Below are positions 48,319 through 59,429 of a DNA stretch of 64,000 nucleotides, piece by piece. The DNA comes from Gnetum montanum. Its lineage: Eukaryota > Streptophyta > Gnetopsida > Gnetales > Gnetaceae. A program made the translations under genes and the position numbers. The notes under the pieces were generated by a model that made no database searches, was not told the DNA's origin, and saw only the letters and a list, made by a program, of their open reading frames with translations. The DNA lies in contig MNCI01025086.1 in the NCBI GenBank assembly GCA_015680685.1, forward strand, positions 652,455 to 716,454, read 5' to 3'. Each line of letters begins with the position of its first letter. The stretch's first letter is position 1.

Positions 48319-48470
48319 AGTTCTAATTTTTGTAGTTGTAGTATTTGTGTGTTGTGTTTTCTTCCCACACTGCAACATTGTCCCATTTCTTTTTCCATCA
48401 ATAATCCCATACCTATCCACTGTGTAATCACTGTAACTTGAGGATGAGTTTTTATTTAATCGTGGGGGTA

Positions 48471-49120
48471 TGATGGGATATGATATCCCATAGGCCGCGA
48501 TATCGTGTCTGCCGCAATATCGCATCCCTTGCGATATCGCGTCTTCCCCTGTGATATCGTGTACTCGATATTGCAGTCCGTCGCAATGTCTATAAATAAT
48601 AAGTGGCTCTCCCTTGTTTGACATCATTAGTTTAGTTCCTTAGTGAAAATATGGCAGTTTGATCCTTCCAAAGATAGAATTATTTTCCCGTGTCTACCTG
48701 CAGTGTGGTGAATGTAATTGTACAGCATCCTTTATTCGAGTGTGACATACTTGGACANNNNNNNNNNNNNNNNNNNNNNNNNNNNNNNNNNNNNNNNNNN
48801 NNNNNNNNNNNNNNNNNNNNNNNNNNNNNNNNNNNNNNNNNNNNNNNNNNNNNNNNNNNNNNNNNNNNNNNTAGCATAGTTAATATTATTTTCCATTGCC
48901 TTCAGGAGTAGCATTAAATTAGGAACACATCATACACCTCACTCTGGACTAAACCATACGTGACAAATATAATACTAGTCCAGGTGGAGAGACAACGAAC
49001 TACTACCTAAGGATAATGATCTAGGTGCCACAACTAGTTTGTCTGCGGAGTTTGACCAGATCGCGCGTGAGAACACTTGTATTCATATGGTTGAGTGTAG
49101 GGGTACCTCGCCACTCATCA
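48471..49120 (+). repeat. 3' LTR of element C1, with gap
   Basis: After the TATA box it differs from the 5' LTR at roughly 7 percent of positions. Its palindrome array before TATAAATA (48591) is about 120 bp against 80 bp in the 5' LTR. N at 48758-48871 (114 positions) replace what in the 5' LTR is 312 bp (41005-41316), so the gap size is not accurate. Confidence 0.9.
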
Positions 49121-49144
49121 TAAGTAAAATAATAAACTAGGCTA

Positions 49145-49196
49145 TTATATATATATATATATATCTATATCTATATATCTATATATCGATATAGAT
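49145..49196. repeat. TA/CTATAT microsatellite
   Basis: (TA)n followed by TCTATA repeats, in intron 2 of the split gene and just beside the donor of exon 2. Confidence 0.85.
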
Positions 49197-50704
49197 ACCT
49201 TGGAGTTGGTAAGTGTTATTTGTTGTTGAGGCTGAACCCTTCCAAAGGTTAAAGCACTTTGAACACTTTTGGTTTGTGTAGACGAAGCATCTTCTCTTGG
49301 AATATGTGCATCTTGGATTGGTTCATTCTACATCCCAGATTGCACTATTAATAAATACATGAAGAAACATAAGTAATAATAGAAATATAAAATACATAAA
49401 TATATAAAATACCTCACTGCTTCCCTCTTGATTTTTGACCTTTTGTAAAACCAATTGACCTTTCTTACTGCCCTCAATCTTACTCCTTATAATTCCATCC
49501 CCTTCAAGAAATTCAAAATGTAAACTAGGATTGTATTGGCTAAAAAGTTTGATTAAAGGACTATAACTTAGAATTAAACACATGATTAAGGGTATGCAAC
49601 ATATGGTATATGGTTTACTGGGATCTTATTTGGTAGCAACAGCTCCACTCATGGCATTGTACAAAGTAGACAAACAAGACAATGACTAATCATAAACTCT
49701 ATCAGTTATGGCACCATGAAGTATATAGATGAAAAAAGCAATAACATAAGATTGGTATTGATGCCACAAAATCTTACTATAGATGAATTGACATAATTCA
49801 AAGTGAATTTCATTGATAAAATCTCCACGAAGAAATTGGCTTTTGCTAATAGCAAAATTAATAACATAATCATATAATTCTTTTTGGCAAAACAATTTAA
49901 ATTTAGAGGAGAAAATCAATGGAATTAAAGGATCCTTCCCTTGGTAAAAACCTAAGGTTGTTTGAATATTAGATGAAAGAAGCATTGTTGGCCCAAAAAA
50001 AATTTGGAAAGTGGTGCTTATATTGTTATTATAAGGATTGCAACATTGAATTATTAAGTCTTTACACTCTATTGCCTTGAAAATAGGGAAGATAAGTAAT
50101 TCAGATAAGAATGAAGTTGTAAGATACTAAAACTCCTCCTTTTCAAATAAATCATGCACACAATTAGAAGCAGTAACTACACTATGTTGGTGAAAAAGAA
50201 TGGACACCAATTTGGATCTACTTGGGGTTGAAGAAGGAACCTAAGTAGTACACTTTGTGACCATGATGATGATGATTAAAATCTTTTGTGTTGATGGTAG
50301 AAATCTTTAAGCTTCTCCATTGATGAAATCCTTCAATCTTCCACTAATATTAAGCTATGATAGGCAAAGTCTCTCTTCTTTTCATATATTTATAAAAAAA
50401 CAAGCAAGAATTTTGGAAGAAAACAAGAAGTATTAACTTAAGTTAATTAAGCTAACGTTCACTTTTTGTGATTTTGTGAGTTCTAGGTCCAATAAAATGA
50501 CGTTATCATGAATTGAACACTTAGTGCTCTCTGAGACAATTTCAACAATACTAATTGTATTGAAATTGGCTTTACAATTTGGAAGATACAATGTTTCTGG
50601 GTTACATGCAATTTAAAATTAAAAAAAAATTATGATTATTATTTTTTAAAGTTTAAATTTGAATTTCTTTTATTTTTACTTTTTAGAAAACAACATAAAA
50701 ATGG

Positions 50705-50740
50705 AGACTGAAAGGTCGCGAGTTCGACCCTGACCCCCCG
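50705..50740 (+). repeat. possible SINE end with B box
   Basis: GGTCGCGAGTTCGACCC matches the RNA polymerase III B box (GGTTCGANNCC) at nearly all positions. I find no A box in the expected 30-40 bases upstream, so at most this is a truncated tRNA-derived SINE. Confidence 0.3.
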
Positions 50741-52700
50741 CTAGATTTTATTTCATCGATCGCTGAATCTGTATTTTTGCCTCCAAATCGGTACTATGTT
50801 TCTGCAGCATCGGATCCTTTTTTCAGAACTCTTCCCAGTCTACATCTTTGCTTCTGTATGCGTGATTCAGGTTTCACTGATTTTCATAAGTCTCTGTGCG
50901 CTCTTTGTTGCTGCACTTTAGCAATTTTAGGCTTTCTTTTGATTATGCACTCGTATCCTCGACTAAACCCATTGACGCCCTATCTTCCTCTCTCGTCGGA
51001 TACTTGTCCTTTAAGGCTCATAGTAGGAACTGGCTTATATCTAGATAAGATTTTCTCCTCTGTTCGGAAGAAAATGTTTATAGGATTCCTAGGGCTGCCA
51101 CATTTCTCTGTTTTAGCCTTTTGGCCATTTCTAGTATTGTTTATATGCGCTTTTTCTTCTGCAAATTTTACATATCTTAGTTTCCTCACTGTTTTATGGA
51201 GCTTTCTAATTCTTTGCTTATCATCTTGGTTTTCGGGGTTGCTATTGGTTCGTTTGATTACTTTATTCAAGTGAGATTTCGGTATGATGCAATAGATATG
51301 ATGTTCCGTCGGAACACGAGGTAAGTAAATTTTGTTGAAATGTTTTCATTTTTATGTTCTCGAAGATTTCCGGGTGTTTTGTGACATATAAAACAGTTCC
51401 TTCTTATACACAAAATTGTTTTCCGTTTTTCATTATACATAATCTTTTTGTTTTCCGCATTTCATTATACATAATCTTTTTGCGTTCTTGCTCTTCCTTA
51501 TTTGGTTTATATTTACTTTCGTTTCATGCAGCAGCAGTGTGGTTAGGATTAAAGAATTTCGTGTTGTCTTGTATAACAGCATCCTCTGCAACGTTCAATT
51601 CCAGTGGAAACTTGTATCACAGGATATCAGTGCTACTGAGGAGTTTACCTTCTTTCTTTTTGTCCCCTCCTTGTCGCGGACGTGAATACGCAATCAAGTC
51701 CAAATTTTAATATGCGAAACGGCTGGACGGTTACGGTACTTCAACGTGTTTATCTTTGATTTTGAAACAGTATTCATCACATAGAAGTATGAAGACTCTT
51801 CTGTGAATTTCAATAGAAAAGTTGAGAACGTTGAATGCCAGTGGAATTTACAGCTTTAGATTTAAGTTGTTATTTTGTATTATGTAAAATTAAAATACTG
51901 TGGGAGAAAATCCTGCTGGATGCCATTTGTGCACTTTCTTCAATGCTTCGGTCATTTCTCATGTTGATGTAGTTATTAATTTGTGTATGGACAAAGGATC
52001 TTACCTCGCTGGGTGCGCTTACGGGGTCGGTCCAAAATATAATAAAGATCAATGGTTTTCAGGCGGGGAAACCTGCCTTGGGCGTTTGCACGCTGACTGT
52101 CTCTCCGATTTGACTTCTTTTTTATTTAGCATTTATTTATTTCGTAACGCTGATATTTTGATATCTCGGCCCGAATATCGAAATGTCGCCTTGATTATCA
52201 GGCCGAGTACCGACTGACGATAGCAGTTATGCTTCCTGTGCATGAATAGTTGTTCTTTAGTCGGACCCCAAAAAGAGAATGAATAGTTGTTCTTTAGATT
52301 CAAAGCTTAAGTATTCAATTGTCATTTCTGAACGTGGTGCCAGTCAAAATTTGTTTTTGTTACTATTATAGCTGGAATCTGGAATGTGCGTTCTGGGTTT
52401 CATTGTTTGGTTCTATTATACAACCATCAAACATCAAACTAGATACATGGATTAAGGTTCTTGCGTTGATCTCTCATCTAATTTTTGCATCATGTGATTG
52501 TTTAACTTTTTTCAATGATGGCTGAGTTATGAAGGTACCAGATAATAACTTACATGCCCAATAGTGCTGTGTGCTCTTACATGCCCAATAGTGCTGTGTG
52601 CTCTCTGCCGATATTCAAAGGTAACGGACATGCTGTCTTGTTATATTTGATACCTTTTAATTCAAAATCTTCCGGTGAATGCTAGCCTTGAATTTCTGGT
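50741..52700. other. CpG-retaining low-copy DNA
   Basis: This stretch keeps CG dinucleotides (ATTTCATCGATCGCTG, TTACCTCGCTGGGTGCGC, CGGCCCGAATATCGAAATG) and has no retroelement signature, unlike its surroundings. The longest frame, 50777-51274 (165 codons, very rich in Leu, Phe, Ser and Cys), has a composition expected of chance reading of T-rich DNA. Two local duplications are present: TTTCATTATACATAATCTTT twice at 51425-51480, and a perfect 27-bp tandem pair at 52550-52603. Confidence 0.45.
51196..51685 (+). CDS. possible two-exon small membrane protein
   Basis: Exon 1 (51196-51320) starts MELSNSLLIILVFGVAIGS, a hydrophobic N terminus able to act as signal anchor, then IQVRFRYDAIDMMFRRNT. 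It ends at a consensus donor, GAG/GTAAGT. A T-rich 211-bp intron ends TTTCATGCAG at 51531. Exon 2 (51532-51685) continues in frame with SSVVRIKEFRVVLYNS and closes at TGA after SLSRT, giving 92 residues. I know no such family. The donor, the polypyrimidine-rich intron and the preserved frame support it. Its short length and the lack of any homology argue against it. Confidence 0.3.
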
Positions 52701-53719
52701 CTCGCCGGATTATTTAAGTGTACTTAAGGAAACCTTTAAAAATTAATTATAAATACTGAAACTGAACTTTTTACTTCCAATCACTTGGGATCATTTAGAT
52801 TCCTTGGATATATTTCACCAGTTTCACAATTCTTGTTATAATTTTTCTTTTTTAATTTATAACTCAATACTACCCCCGGTAGAATGGAATCTTGGGTTAC
52901 AAGGCCACTTCATTGTTTTTGCCTGAAGTTAATTTTGCAAAAAATCTTGACTAAATTGTCAGAATTAACCAAGGAAAGATTTATTGAATATTTCTTGTAA
53001 GTTTTTAAAAGTTTTCTTGAATTCTAGATTTGTTGTACATAGTTGTGATTTTAGGGGCATTGTGGGAGACATTTTATTTACTCTTATTATATCACTAATG
53101 TTTGTGAAGCTGAAACTCTAGCTAGATGTTTAGCACAAGAGTTGATTATTTGAATCCTTTTTTTTTCTTATGTGAATGACTTCAAGAGGTATACATGTAT
53201 TATATGAATGGTCCAACTTCAACAACTCACTTGAAAGCTGCTATTTTTTTAGCTAGCATATTTTATAGGGAATGGTGTTGTATTACTAAATATGCATGGA
53301 GAACTAAAGAATTAATTCTTTTGGGTGCATCCAAATGATGCATGGTGTTCATCAAATTTGACTGTTGATTTTGTGTCCAGAGGGGTTGAACCTAAATTCT
53401 ATGGCATTAACTGTTTCAAGAGTTCATGTTTTGCTTGTGTGTTTCTATTTTTGACTTGTTGGGATGCAAGGTAAATAAATGTAGATGTTGAATTCTGGGT
53501 TTTCTTGAGGAATTCTTGTGTTTCCATCCTTCGAATGGCCTTTATAGGGTGGATTTTTCTAGCGGTTAAAAATTCCATAATTAAACATACTCAACTTGGA
53601 GCAGAATTAGGATGGGTGATGTCTCAATAAATTGGGATGGTTGACCTCTCAATAAATCTTGAAAATCGCATAGCTTTTTTGCAAACTTAAAATGACCATA
53701 ATTTTTGAATCCAAAGTGC
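52701..53719. other. no gene seen
   Basis: AT-rich sequence without coding frames, repeats or element ends that I can recognise. Confidence 0.45.
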
Positions 53720-54140
53720 ATTTTTAACGTCACCGCCAATGGCTTCGAAGTGCTTAGAAAATTCAGCTCCTCATAGACCGCCTAAGAAAGGCAAATGCCC
53801 ACGGCAGACTGAGTAGAGCTGAAGCCACAATTAATGTTGTCAGGTGAAATCTTGCATGCTACTAGTTGAAGAGTTGTAGGTTGCAATGGTGCCCTACTCT
53901 GGAGTTTGTAGAATGGGTTTGTTGCAGGAAACATGATAGGTGTTCGATGAAATGTCTGGACGAGATGCTGTGTCATGGAAGAATATAATGTTGGCCTTTT
54001 TGTAGTATTTCGGATATAGGGATGTCGTTTAGGAGAATGCGGAGTAAAAATTTGATTCTAGGGATCATGATGCTTTTTGGGTATGCCCAAAATGAACAGG
54101 GAGGGAGGCTCTTGAGTTATTTCAAGGCATTATTATTATT
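53720..54140 (+). pseudogene. pentatricopeptide-repeat (PLS-type) gene fragment
   Basis: In shifting frames the plus strand reads VFDEMSGRDAVSWKNIMLAFL (around 53940) and then FRRMRSKNLI...MMLFGYAQNEQGG (54026-54110). These match successive 31-36-residue PPR units of plant organelle RNA-binding proteins (VFDEM..RDVVSWNAMI.GYAQNG). At least three frameshifts or stops occur within 420 bp. Only one to two repeats are recognisable; upstream and downstream are not. Confidence 0.65.
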
Positions 54141-55129
54141 ATTATTAAATTTTACCATTTCTAGTAACATATTATCATTATATGCAACCTTCATGAAAGT
54201 GTTGGCATTTGAAGATGGGTAAACACCCTATCTTTTATACTCAGCACTAGTGAATTTACGTGAGCTCATCACCAATCCCAATGTCATAGAAAGCATACAA
54301 ACCAATTCAAAACGCCCTTGAATCTAACATGTCTACAAAAACTCTATATATAGATAAATTGCTTTCTTTGAGACTCTGAATCCATCAACCACTAATATAT
54401 CTTCATAAACACCAATTGGATAAAGAGACAAACAACTACATAATCTAGATAATGTTCACTTTGTTGATTTGCTTCTTTTTCAAACAAAACTTCACCTACA
54501 TACTCTAATACAAATTTTCTTCTTGGTATCTATTCAAGACTCTTTACATCCCATCCCCGCCTTTGTATTCAAGAAGCCTCCAAAGGAATCTTGAGGCATT
54601 TCTGTAGTTTAGAGTTGATGTAGTTTATTTCACATTTGCATCTTTTGTTGTAGTCCATAACATCAATTGTTAACCATCTAGTAGAATCCATAATGATCAT
54701 ATAGTAAATGGTCAAACATTGGTTCTCCTTGCTAATCTATTCACCAATTAGTTTCCCATTTTCCATCTTTGGCATTTCCATGTATAGGGATGGGACCTTT
54801 AGGATCATGCATATCAATCTTATGATAACCATTACAAGCCAACATTTATCATCTCTTTTTTATTTAACTAGTTGTTTTGTGTTATATACACAAATGATGG
54901 AAGTGGGGTAGAATCAATATCATTCATCTTTTTATTATTCTCTACCATTGTCTTTTGAGGTAAATAATCTAAATCCTTATTTGCTAGTGCATTGTCTTCT
55001 AATCTCCAATAAGGAAATAACTTGGCAATTTAATTTTGCATTCTAACAAGGTCTCAACATAATGTTGTAAAGCTTGCTTCATTAAATGGTTGAAATGTGT
55101 CAACAATAATAACCATTCCTAAGCTAGTG
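54141..55129. other. no gene recognised upstream of the chromovirus pol
   Basis: AT-rich DNA. A chromovirus would have its gag and protease here, but I cannot find either, so they are deleted or too decayed. The frame at 54708-54911 shows nothing familiar. Confidence 0.4.
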
Positions 55130-57650
55130 GAGCTAAAAAATTAGTTAACAAGTTTAGTGGATAAGGGTTACATCCAACCCTCTAAATCTTCTTATAGAGT
55201 CCAAGTGTTATTTGCTAAGCAGGAAGATGGCTCATTAAGGTTGTGTTGTAAATTCAAACTATTGAATAAGTACATCATCAAGAATAGACACCTAGGGCCA
55301 TTGGTTTCAAACCTATTTGACTAGCTAGTGGGGGCTTGAGTCTTCTCTTAACTTGATCTTCACCAAGGTTAGAAAGGGTTATGAAGAAAAGACAAGATGT
55401 GTTGTTATAGATCATACGAGTGGATGGTCATGCCTTTTAGGTTACGTCATGCTCTAACTACATTTTGCACACTTATGAATAAATTATTTCATCCATACCT
55501 AGATAAGTTCATTATGGTATATCTTGATGATATTTTAGTATATTCTTGTTCAATGGAAGAGCACATTTAGCATTTTGACCTAGTATTCTCCAAATTGTGG
55601 GAGTACAAACTTTTTGTCAAGCAAGAGAAGTGTGAATTCAATAATCCAAAGCTAAAATGTTTTGGCCATGCCATTGATGGAGGCAAGGTGAAACTAGATC
55701 CAAAGAAAGTGATGGCCATTGCCACGTGGCCTATACCAAAGATGTGCATTAGCTACACCAATTCTATGGATTAGCAAGTTATTATAAGAAATTTGTTTAG
55801 GGATTCTCTAGAGTGATGGCAACCTTAACTAATTTGCAAAAGAAGGACGTTCCATAGAATTGAAATGACTAATCTTAGGAAGCTAGTGACAAAATCAAGA
55901 TGGCCCTCATAACTTAGCCTATGTTGGTTTTTCCTAACTTTTCGAAACTATTCAAAGTTCATATAGATGTTTTAGATGAGACAATTGGTCAAGTGCTTTT
56001 ACAAGACAACCATCTAGTGGCATTTAAATCCAAGAAGTTGAATCAAATAGAGTTGTTGTGACCAGTGCATGAAAAGGAGATGTTCACCATCATAAATTAT
56101 CTTCATACATGGAAACACTATCTCCTTGGTGGATCCATGGTAGTCAAAATTGAAAATACTACTATGAGCTACTTTCTCAACTAATCCAAGTTGAAGCCAA
56201 AGCAAGCTTGATGGTTAGGCTTATTACATGAGTTTGATCTTCAATTTATCTATTGGCCAAGAAGGAATTATATGGTAATAAATGATTTGAGTAGATATCC
56301 TTAGGAACACTTGATGAAGGTCATGAAAAATCCTAATAACTCTTGGATCATAGATGACCATGAACTTTGATAGAACATTAAGCACATATTGCATCATGGT
56401 CAACATGCTCAAGCATTGTTAAAGTTGGTCCATAAAGATGATAACTAAAATGTTAGTAAAGTTGATGATCTACTCATGTTCAAAAAGAATCAAATTTATG
56501 TTAATAATTGGGGTTCTTTACATTCTCAAATCATTGATGAATGTCATAGCACTATTTGGGTGGGCCATTTGGGTCACAAAAAATGGTGGCATTGGTGGAG
56601 TGGAGTCTTTATTAGCCTAATTTGAGGGTTGATGTGGCAGATTTTGTGCAAAGTTATTTGGTTTACTAGCAAGATAAAAGTTCCAATGAGAAACTAGGAT
56701 GCCTACTTGCCCCCTTGAAAATTCTAGAGCTTCCATGGATTTCATCTAGAAACTCACTAGAGTACAAGGATTTTTCAGCATCTTTGTAGTAGTGGATAAG
56801 TTCATGAAGTATGCCATCTTCATCTCATGCTCAACTCCTTGCACGATTGAGGATGCAACAACTTTTTTCTTTGACAACATAGTTCACTAGTTTGGGTTGC
56901 TATCAAGCATTGTTTTTTATTATGACTCTTGTTTCATGAGGAATTTGTGGTGGAAGTTTTTTGAAATGTTGGGTACAACGTTGCAAATGTTATCAAAATA
57001 TCATCCATAGATAGACAAGTATATAGAATGGGTAAACAAAGTTTTGAATGAGTACTTGAGGTACTTCATTTAGTTCAATCAAATGAACTATGTGGCTTTA
57101 TTGCCTGTCTTAGTTTATCTACAATATTCTGAAGTCCTTAGCCATATGACTTTCTCCTACAAAGTTGGCCTTGAAAAGGCAATCATTAATCCCTCAATTG
57201 ATAGAAATCTCATATCAAGGTGTTAATTCTTTAATGGATAAATTTGTCAAATCCTAGGCAGATCATATCCAAGTTGCTAGGTTATACTTAGAGAAGCTTG
57301 TTTAGCATATGAAGAAATACATAAATACTAGGAGGAAATTATTGGAGATTACTATTAGCAAATGGAATCTTTTGAAGATATATTATGTAAGGTAGATAAG
57401 ATTTAAAAAGGGGCTAACTAGAAGTTCTTAAGACATTATATTGGGCCTTTCAAGATCCTTACTTATGTCAACTCGGTTGCTTACAAATTGCAACTATTAG
57501 TATATCTAGCCAAATACCATTTGGTGTTCCATGTTTCAATGCTTAAACAGTTTAATCTAGGATACACTGATCCAAAACTATTGAGGTCTGGCATAACTAA
57601 AAACATTGAAGTAGCTAAATATTGGTAAATTCATTTCATTATTAACATGT
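55130..57650 (+). pseudogene. chromovirus pol: reverse transcriptase, RNase H, integrase
   Basis: The only reverse transcriptase in the window. It begins ELKN.LTSLVDKGYIQPSKS (55130), then MPFRLRHALTTF, the active site as VYLDDILVYS (about 55520), and FGHAIDGGKVKLDPKKV (55660). RNase H is seen as VAFKSKKLNQIEL..PVHEKEM (56020) and HYLLGGSMVVKIEN. The integrase zinc finger is near 56530 (DECHSTIWVGHLGHKKW), and the core shows VVVDKFMKYAIF (56790) and EWVNKVLNEYLRYF (57030). The C-terminal part is HYIGPFKILTYVNSVAYKL and VFHVSMLKQF (57440-57560), followed by GITKNIEVAKYW, possibly the start of a chromodomain. Stops and frameshifts occur throughout. Family: Ty3/gypsy chromovirus. Confidence 0.85.
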
Positions 57651-58448
57651 GCATTAAGGTTGCGCTCTAGATCATAAGGTTGAATTCTCAGTACATTAGT
57701 AGGGTACATTCTTAAAGGATGATACTTGAAAGAAGTAGCAAGCTTTCAAAAAGTAAACTTTCATCATGAACTTCTATGCAAAAAATTACATTGATTTATC
57801 CTTGTGGATGTATAAAGGTGGAAAACAAGAGGAAACCACTTCCTGACAAGAGTCATAGTATATAGTTTGAAAAAAAATTGATGAATTTGTAATAGGCTAG
57901 ATGACATTAAGGTGGATATGAGATGAACCACTTTTGAGAGTTGGAGAATTGATGTATCTCCTCTTTTAATTAAGGAGTTGGGTGATGTCATCATGAGGTT
58001 AGAATCCTAAGATGCATGCACATGCTAGTGGTAGACTATCATTAGGCATAGGGAGTGATTCCTCCAAAGTGCAAAATAGCCTTCACTTGATTGCAAAAGG
58101 ATTAACTCTATTCTCTCATTTCACAACTAGAAATTAAGGACAAGCCCATATGTTAAGTGAGTAGATTTTTCTAGTATAGTTTATATGAAAAAGGAAAATC
58201 CTTTTCTTCCTAAACCTAGGTTACATAAACTTCTCTAAGCCTATGTTGGATGATAGGTTGAGCTCAACACTTTATGCTTTATAGTTGAAGAAGCCTAGCC
58301 ATTGGACCTTCCTATTTATAATTATCAACAGGGCTTCTAGTTATTCAAACTTCCTTGATATCCATTGGGATCCTTCACATTTGTAAAAGCATACATTCTA
58401 AGGATGTTGATTCTTTTAAGTGGAAAAGAGTATAAGAAAACATGACTT
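57651..58448 (+). other. 3' untranslated part of the chromovirus
   Basis: No gene. A purine-rich stretch, GTGGAAAAGAGTATAAGAAAA (58419-58439), lies just before the LTR start and could be the polypurine tract. Confidence 0.4.
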
Positions 58449-58960
58449 GTTGATGAATTAGAGATTTTTTCCTTTCAAAATGGGGATTGGAGGAGCGAGA
58501 AGATCCTATCAAATTTCATGCTATCTTAACCATCATTAATAAAACTACATGGTTGTGATTCCTTTATGAACCTCATCAAAAATATATGTAGGCTTGTTGG
58601 GGAGGCTTCGCCTACTTGGATTGGGCCACCACCTTTCTTTTTGAAGTAAGGCCCAGGGCTACTACATTAGAGTAGGAATTCATCTTAGCTTCCTAAGGGT
58701 ATTTGTATCATGTTTATGTGTTTGTGTGGGTATGTGCATCTCATTACTTTGGTTGTATACTTATTTTCTTATGGTGTATTTGATGTACCTCTAACTAATG
58801 ACTAATAGGTTATGTTCTTCTATGTTGTGCTTGCATGTATTCTAAGCTTTGAAGTGTAGTTCACCTTGAGTTTTTCCTTCCTCATTTGTATTTTGGACTC
58901 TCAGGATGTGTTAAATGGTATTTTCAAAGGGTGACATTGTTATAATTACCCAGAGGCTTA
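58449..58960 (+). repeat. chromovirus LTR, second copy
   Basis: It probably begins TGTTGATGAATTAGAG and aligns from about 58470 with 37466-37890. The alignment includes CTACTTGGATTGGGCCACCA against CTCCTTGGCTCTAGCCACCA, and AAATGGTATTTTCAAAG against AAATGGTACTTTCAAAG at its end. Lying after pol, it would be the 3' LTR. Confidence 0.6.
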
Positions 58961-59029
58961 ATGCTCATTCTACCAAGGTAGGATCCTAGAAGGTTAGTGG
59001 ATAAGTGAAAACCTAACCTCTTTCAAGTG

Positions 59030-59100
59030 GTTGCACATGGGCTCAAATCCAAGTCTTACAACTTGAGAAACAAGCATCTTACCATCACTCCAAGTTGTGG
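59030..59100 (-). repeat. tRNA-like SINE head
   Basis: On the minus strand, TGGAGTGATGG (59082-59092) resembles an A box, and GATTTGAGCCC (59039-59049) a B box with two changes. They are 32 bases apart, as in tRNA genes and tRNA-derived SINEs. No cloverleaf can be closed with confidence, so I call it a SINE relic and not a tRNA gene. Confidence 0.4.
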
Positions 59101-59429
59101 TTTCTTCAATTGTGATACATCTACTCAGATAAATTTTATAATACGATACTAAATTTTTTATAATAATAGTCAATGATTTTCAAGTTAGCTCATAAATTTT
59201 TGTAACTAGACTTTGTCCATTTTGTACAACTCAAGAATGATTTTTTAGTCAATTGTGAGGTTATGATGAATAATAAAAGTGAAATTTCAAAAGAGGTTAA
59301 GAGTTTAGTTGACACTAATGCATCGATGTAACTTTTTCAATGTTGATTATTTAGCTAAGCCTCTGCTGCATCAACGTATCAGTTACAAAAAATTCTTATA
59401 AATGTGCTTCACTCACCATGTTTAGGCAT

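Larger units (their letters stand above)
40758..49120 (+). mobile_element. element C1, two-gene LTR retrotransposon without pol
   Basis: Direct LTRs at 40758-41565 and 48471-49120 have TGATGGGAT...CACTCATCA ends, and the flanks TAAGC (40753-40757) and TAAGT (49121-49125) are a target duplication with one change. Primer site TGGCACCGTTGCTAGGGG (41567-41584) and polypurine tract ATTTAATCGTGGGGG (48456-48470) set the plus orientation. Inside are gag (41699-43680), an internal LTR-like promoter (45040-45110) and a second gene (45581-48318). There is no protease, reverse transcriptase or integrase, so it must be mobilised in trans. It sits in intron 2 of the gene on the other strand. Without it that intron would be 106 bp. 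Confidence 0.85.
39642..50264 (-). pseudogene. five-exon gene of unknown function, split by element C1 in intron 2
   Basis: I do not recognise the family. Minus strand exons: 49413-50264, 49199-49327, 40614-40724, 39982-40537 and 39642-39893. Donors are GTATTTTAT, GTATCTATA, GTAAGTTTT and GTGAGTATT; acceptors are GGGATGTAG, TTTTATAG, TGTTGTAG and GTGTGTAG. All four junctions keep codon phase 0. The product would be about 630 residues: a globular N-terminal half (GFYQGKDPLIPLIF, YILHGAITDRVYD, AMSGAVATK), a Gln-rich middle (QQQIQQQVQQQ in exon 3) and a charged coiled-coil end (IQLKMKEEVETTAKSASKYM, ending FLDAFQQND). About ten stops break it, eight of them TAG, and exon 4 has a frameshift near 40400. 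The decay and the many TAGs resemble the transposon genes around it, so I favour a mobile-element-related gene family over a host gene. Confidence 0.6.

Noticed and set aside
50711-50735. tRNA gene
   Set aside because: Only a B box is present; there is no A box, anticodon arm or acceptor pairing.
50777-51274. 165-codon frame as a secure gene
   Set aside because: Composition is that of T-rich chance translation, no domain is seen, and it overlaps a better-supported exon in another frame.
37444-58960. One chromovirus split into LTR-gag (left) and pol-LTR (right) by 16 kb
   Set aside because: The two LTR parts match, but the stretch between contains a spliced gene, a different LTR and a PPR remnant. 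Two separate copies are simpler, and no boundary evidence supports a single split element.
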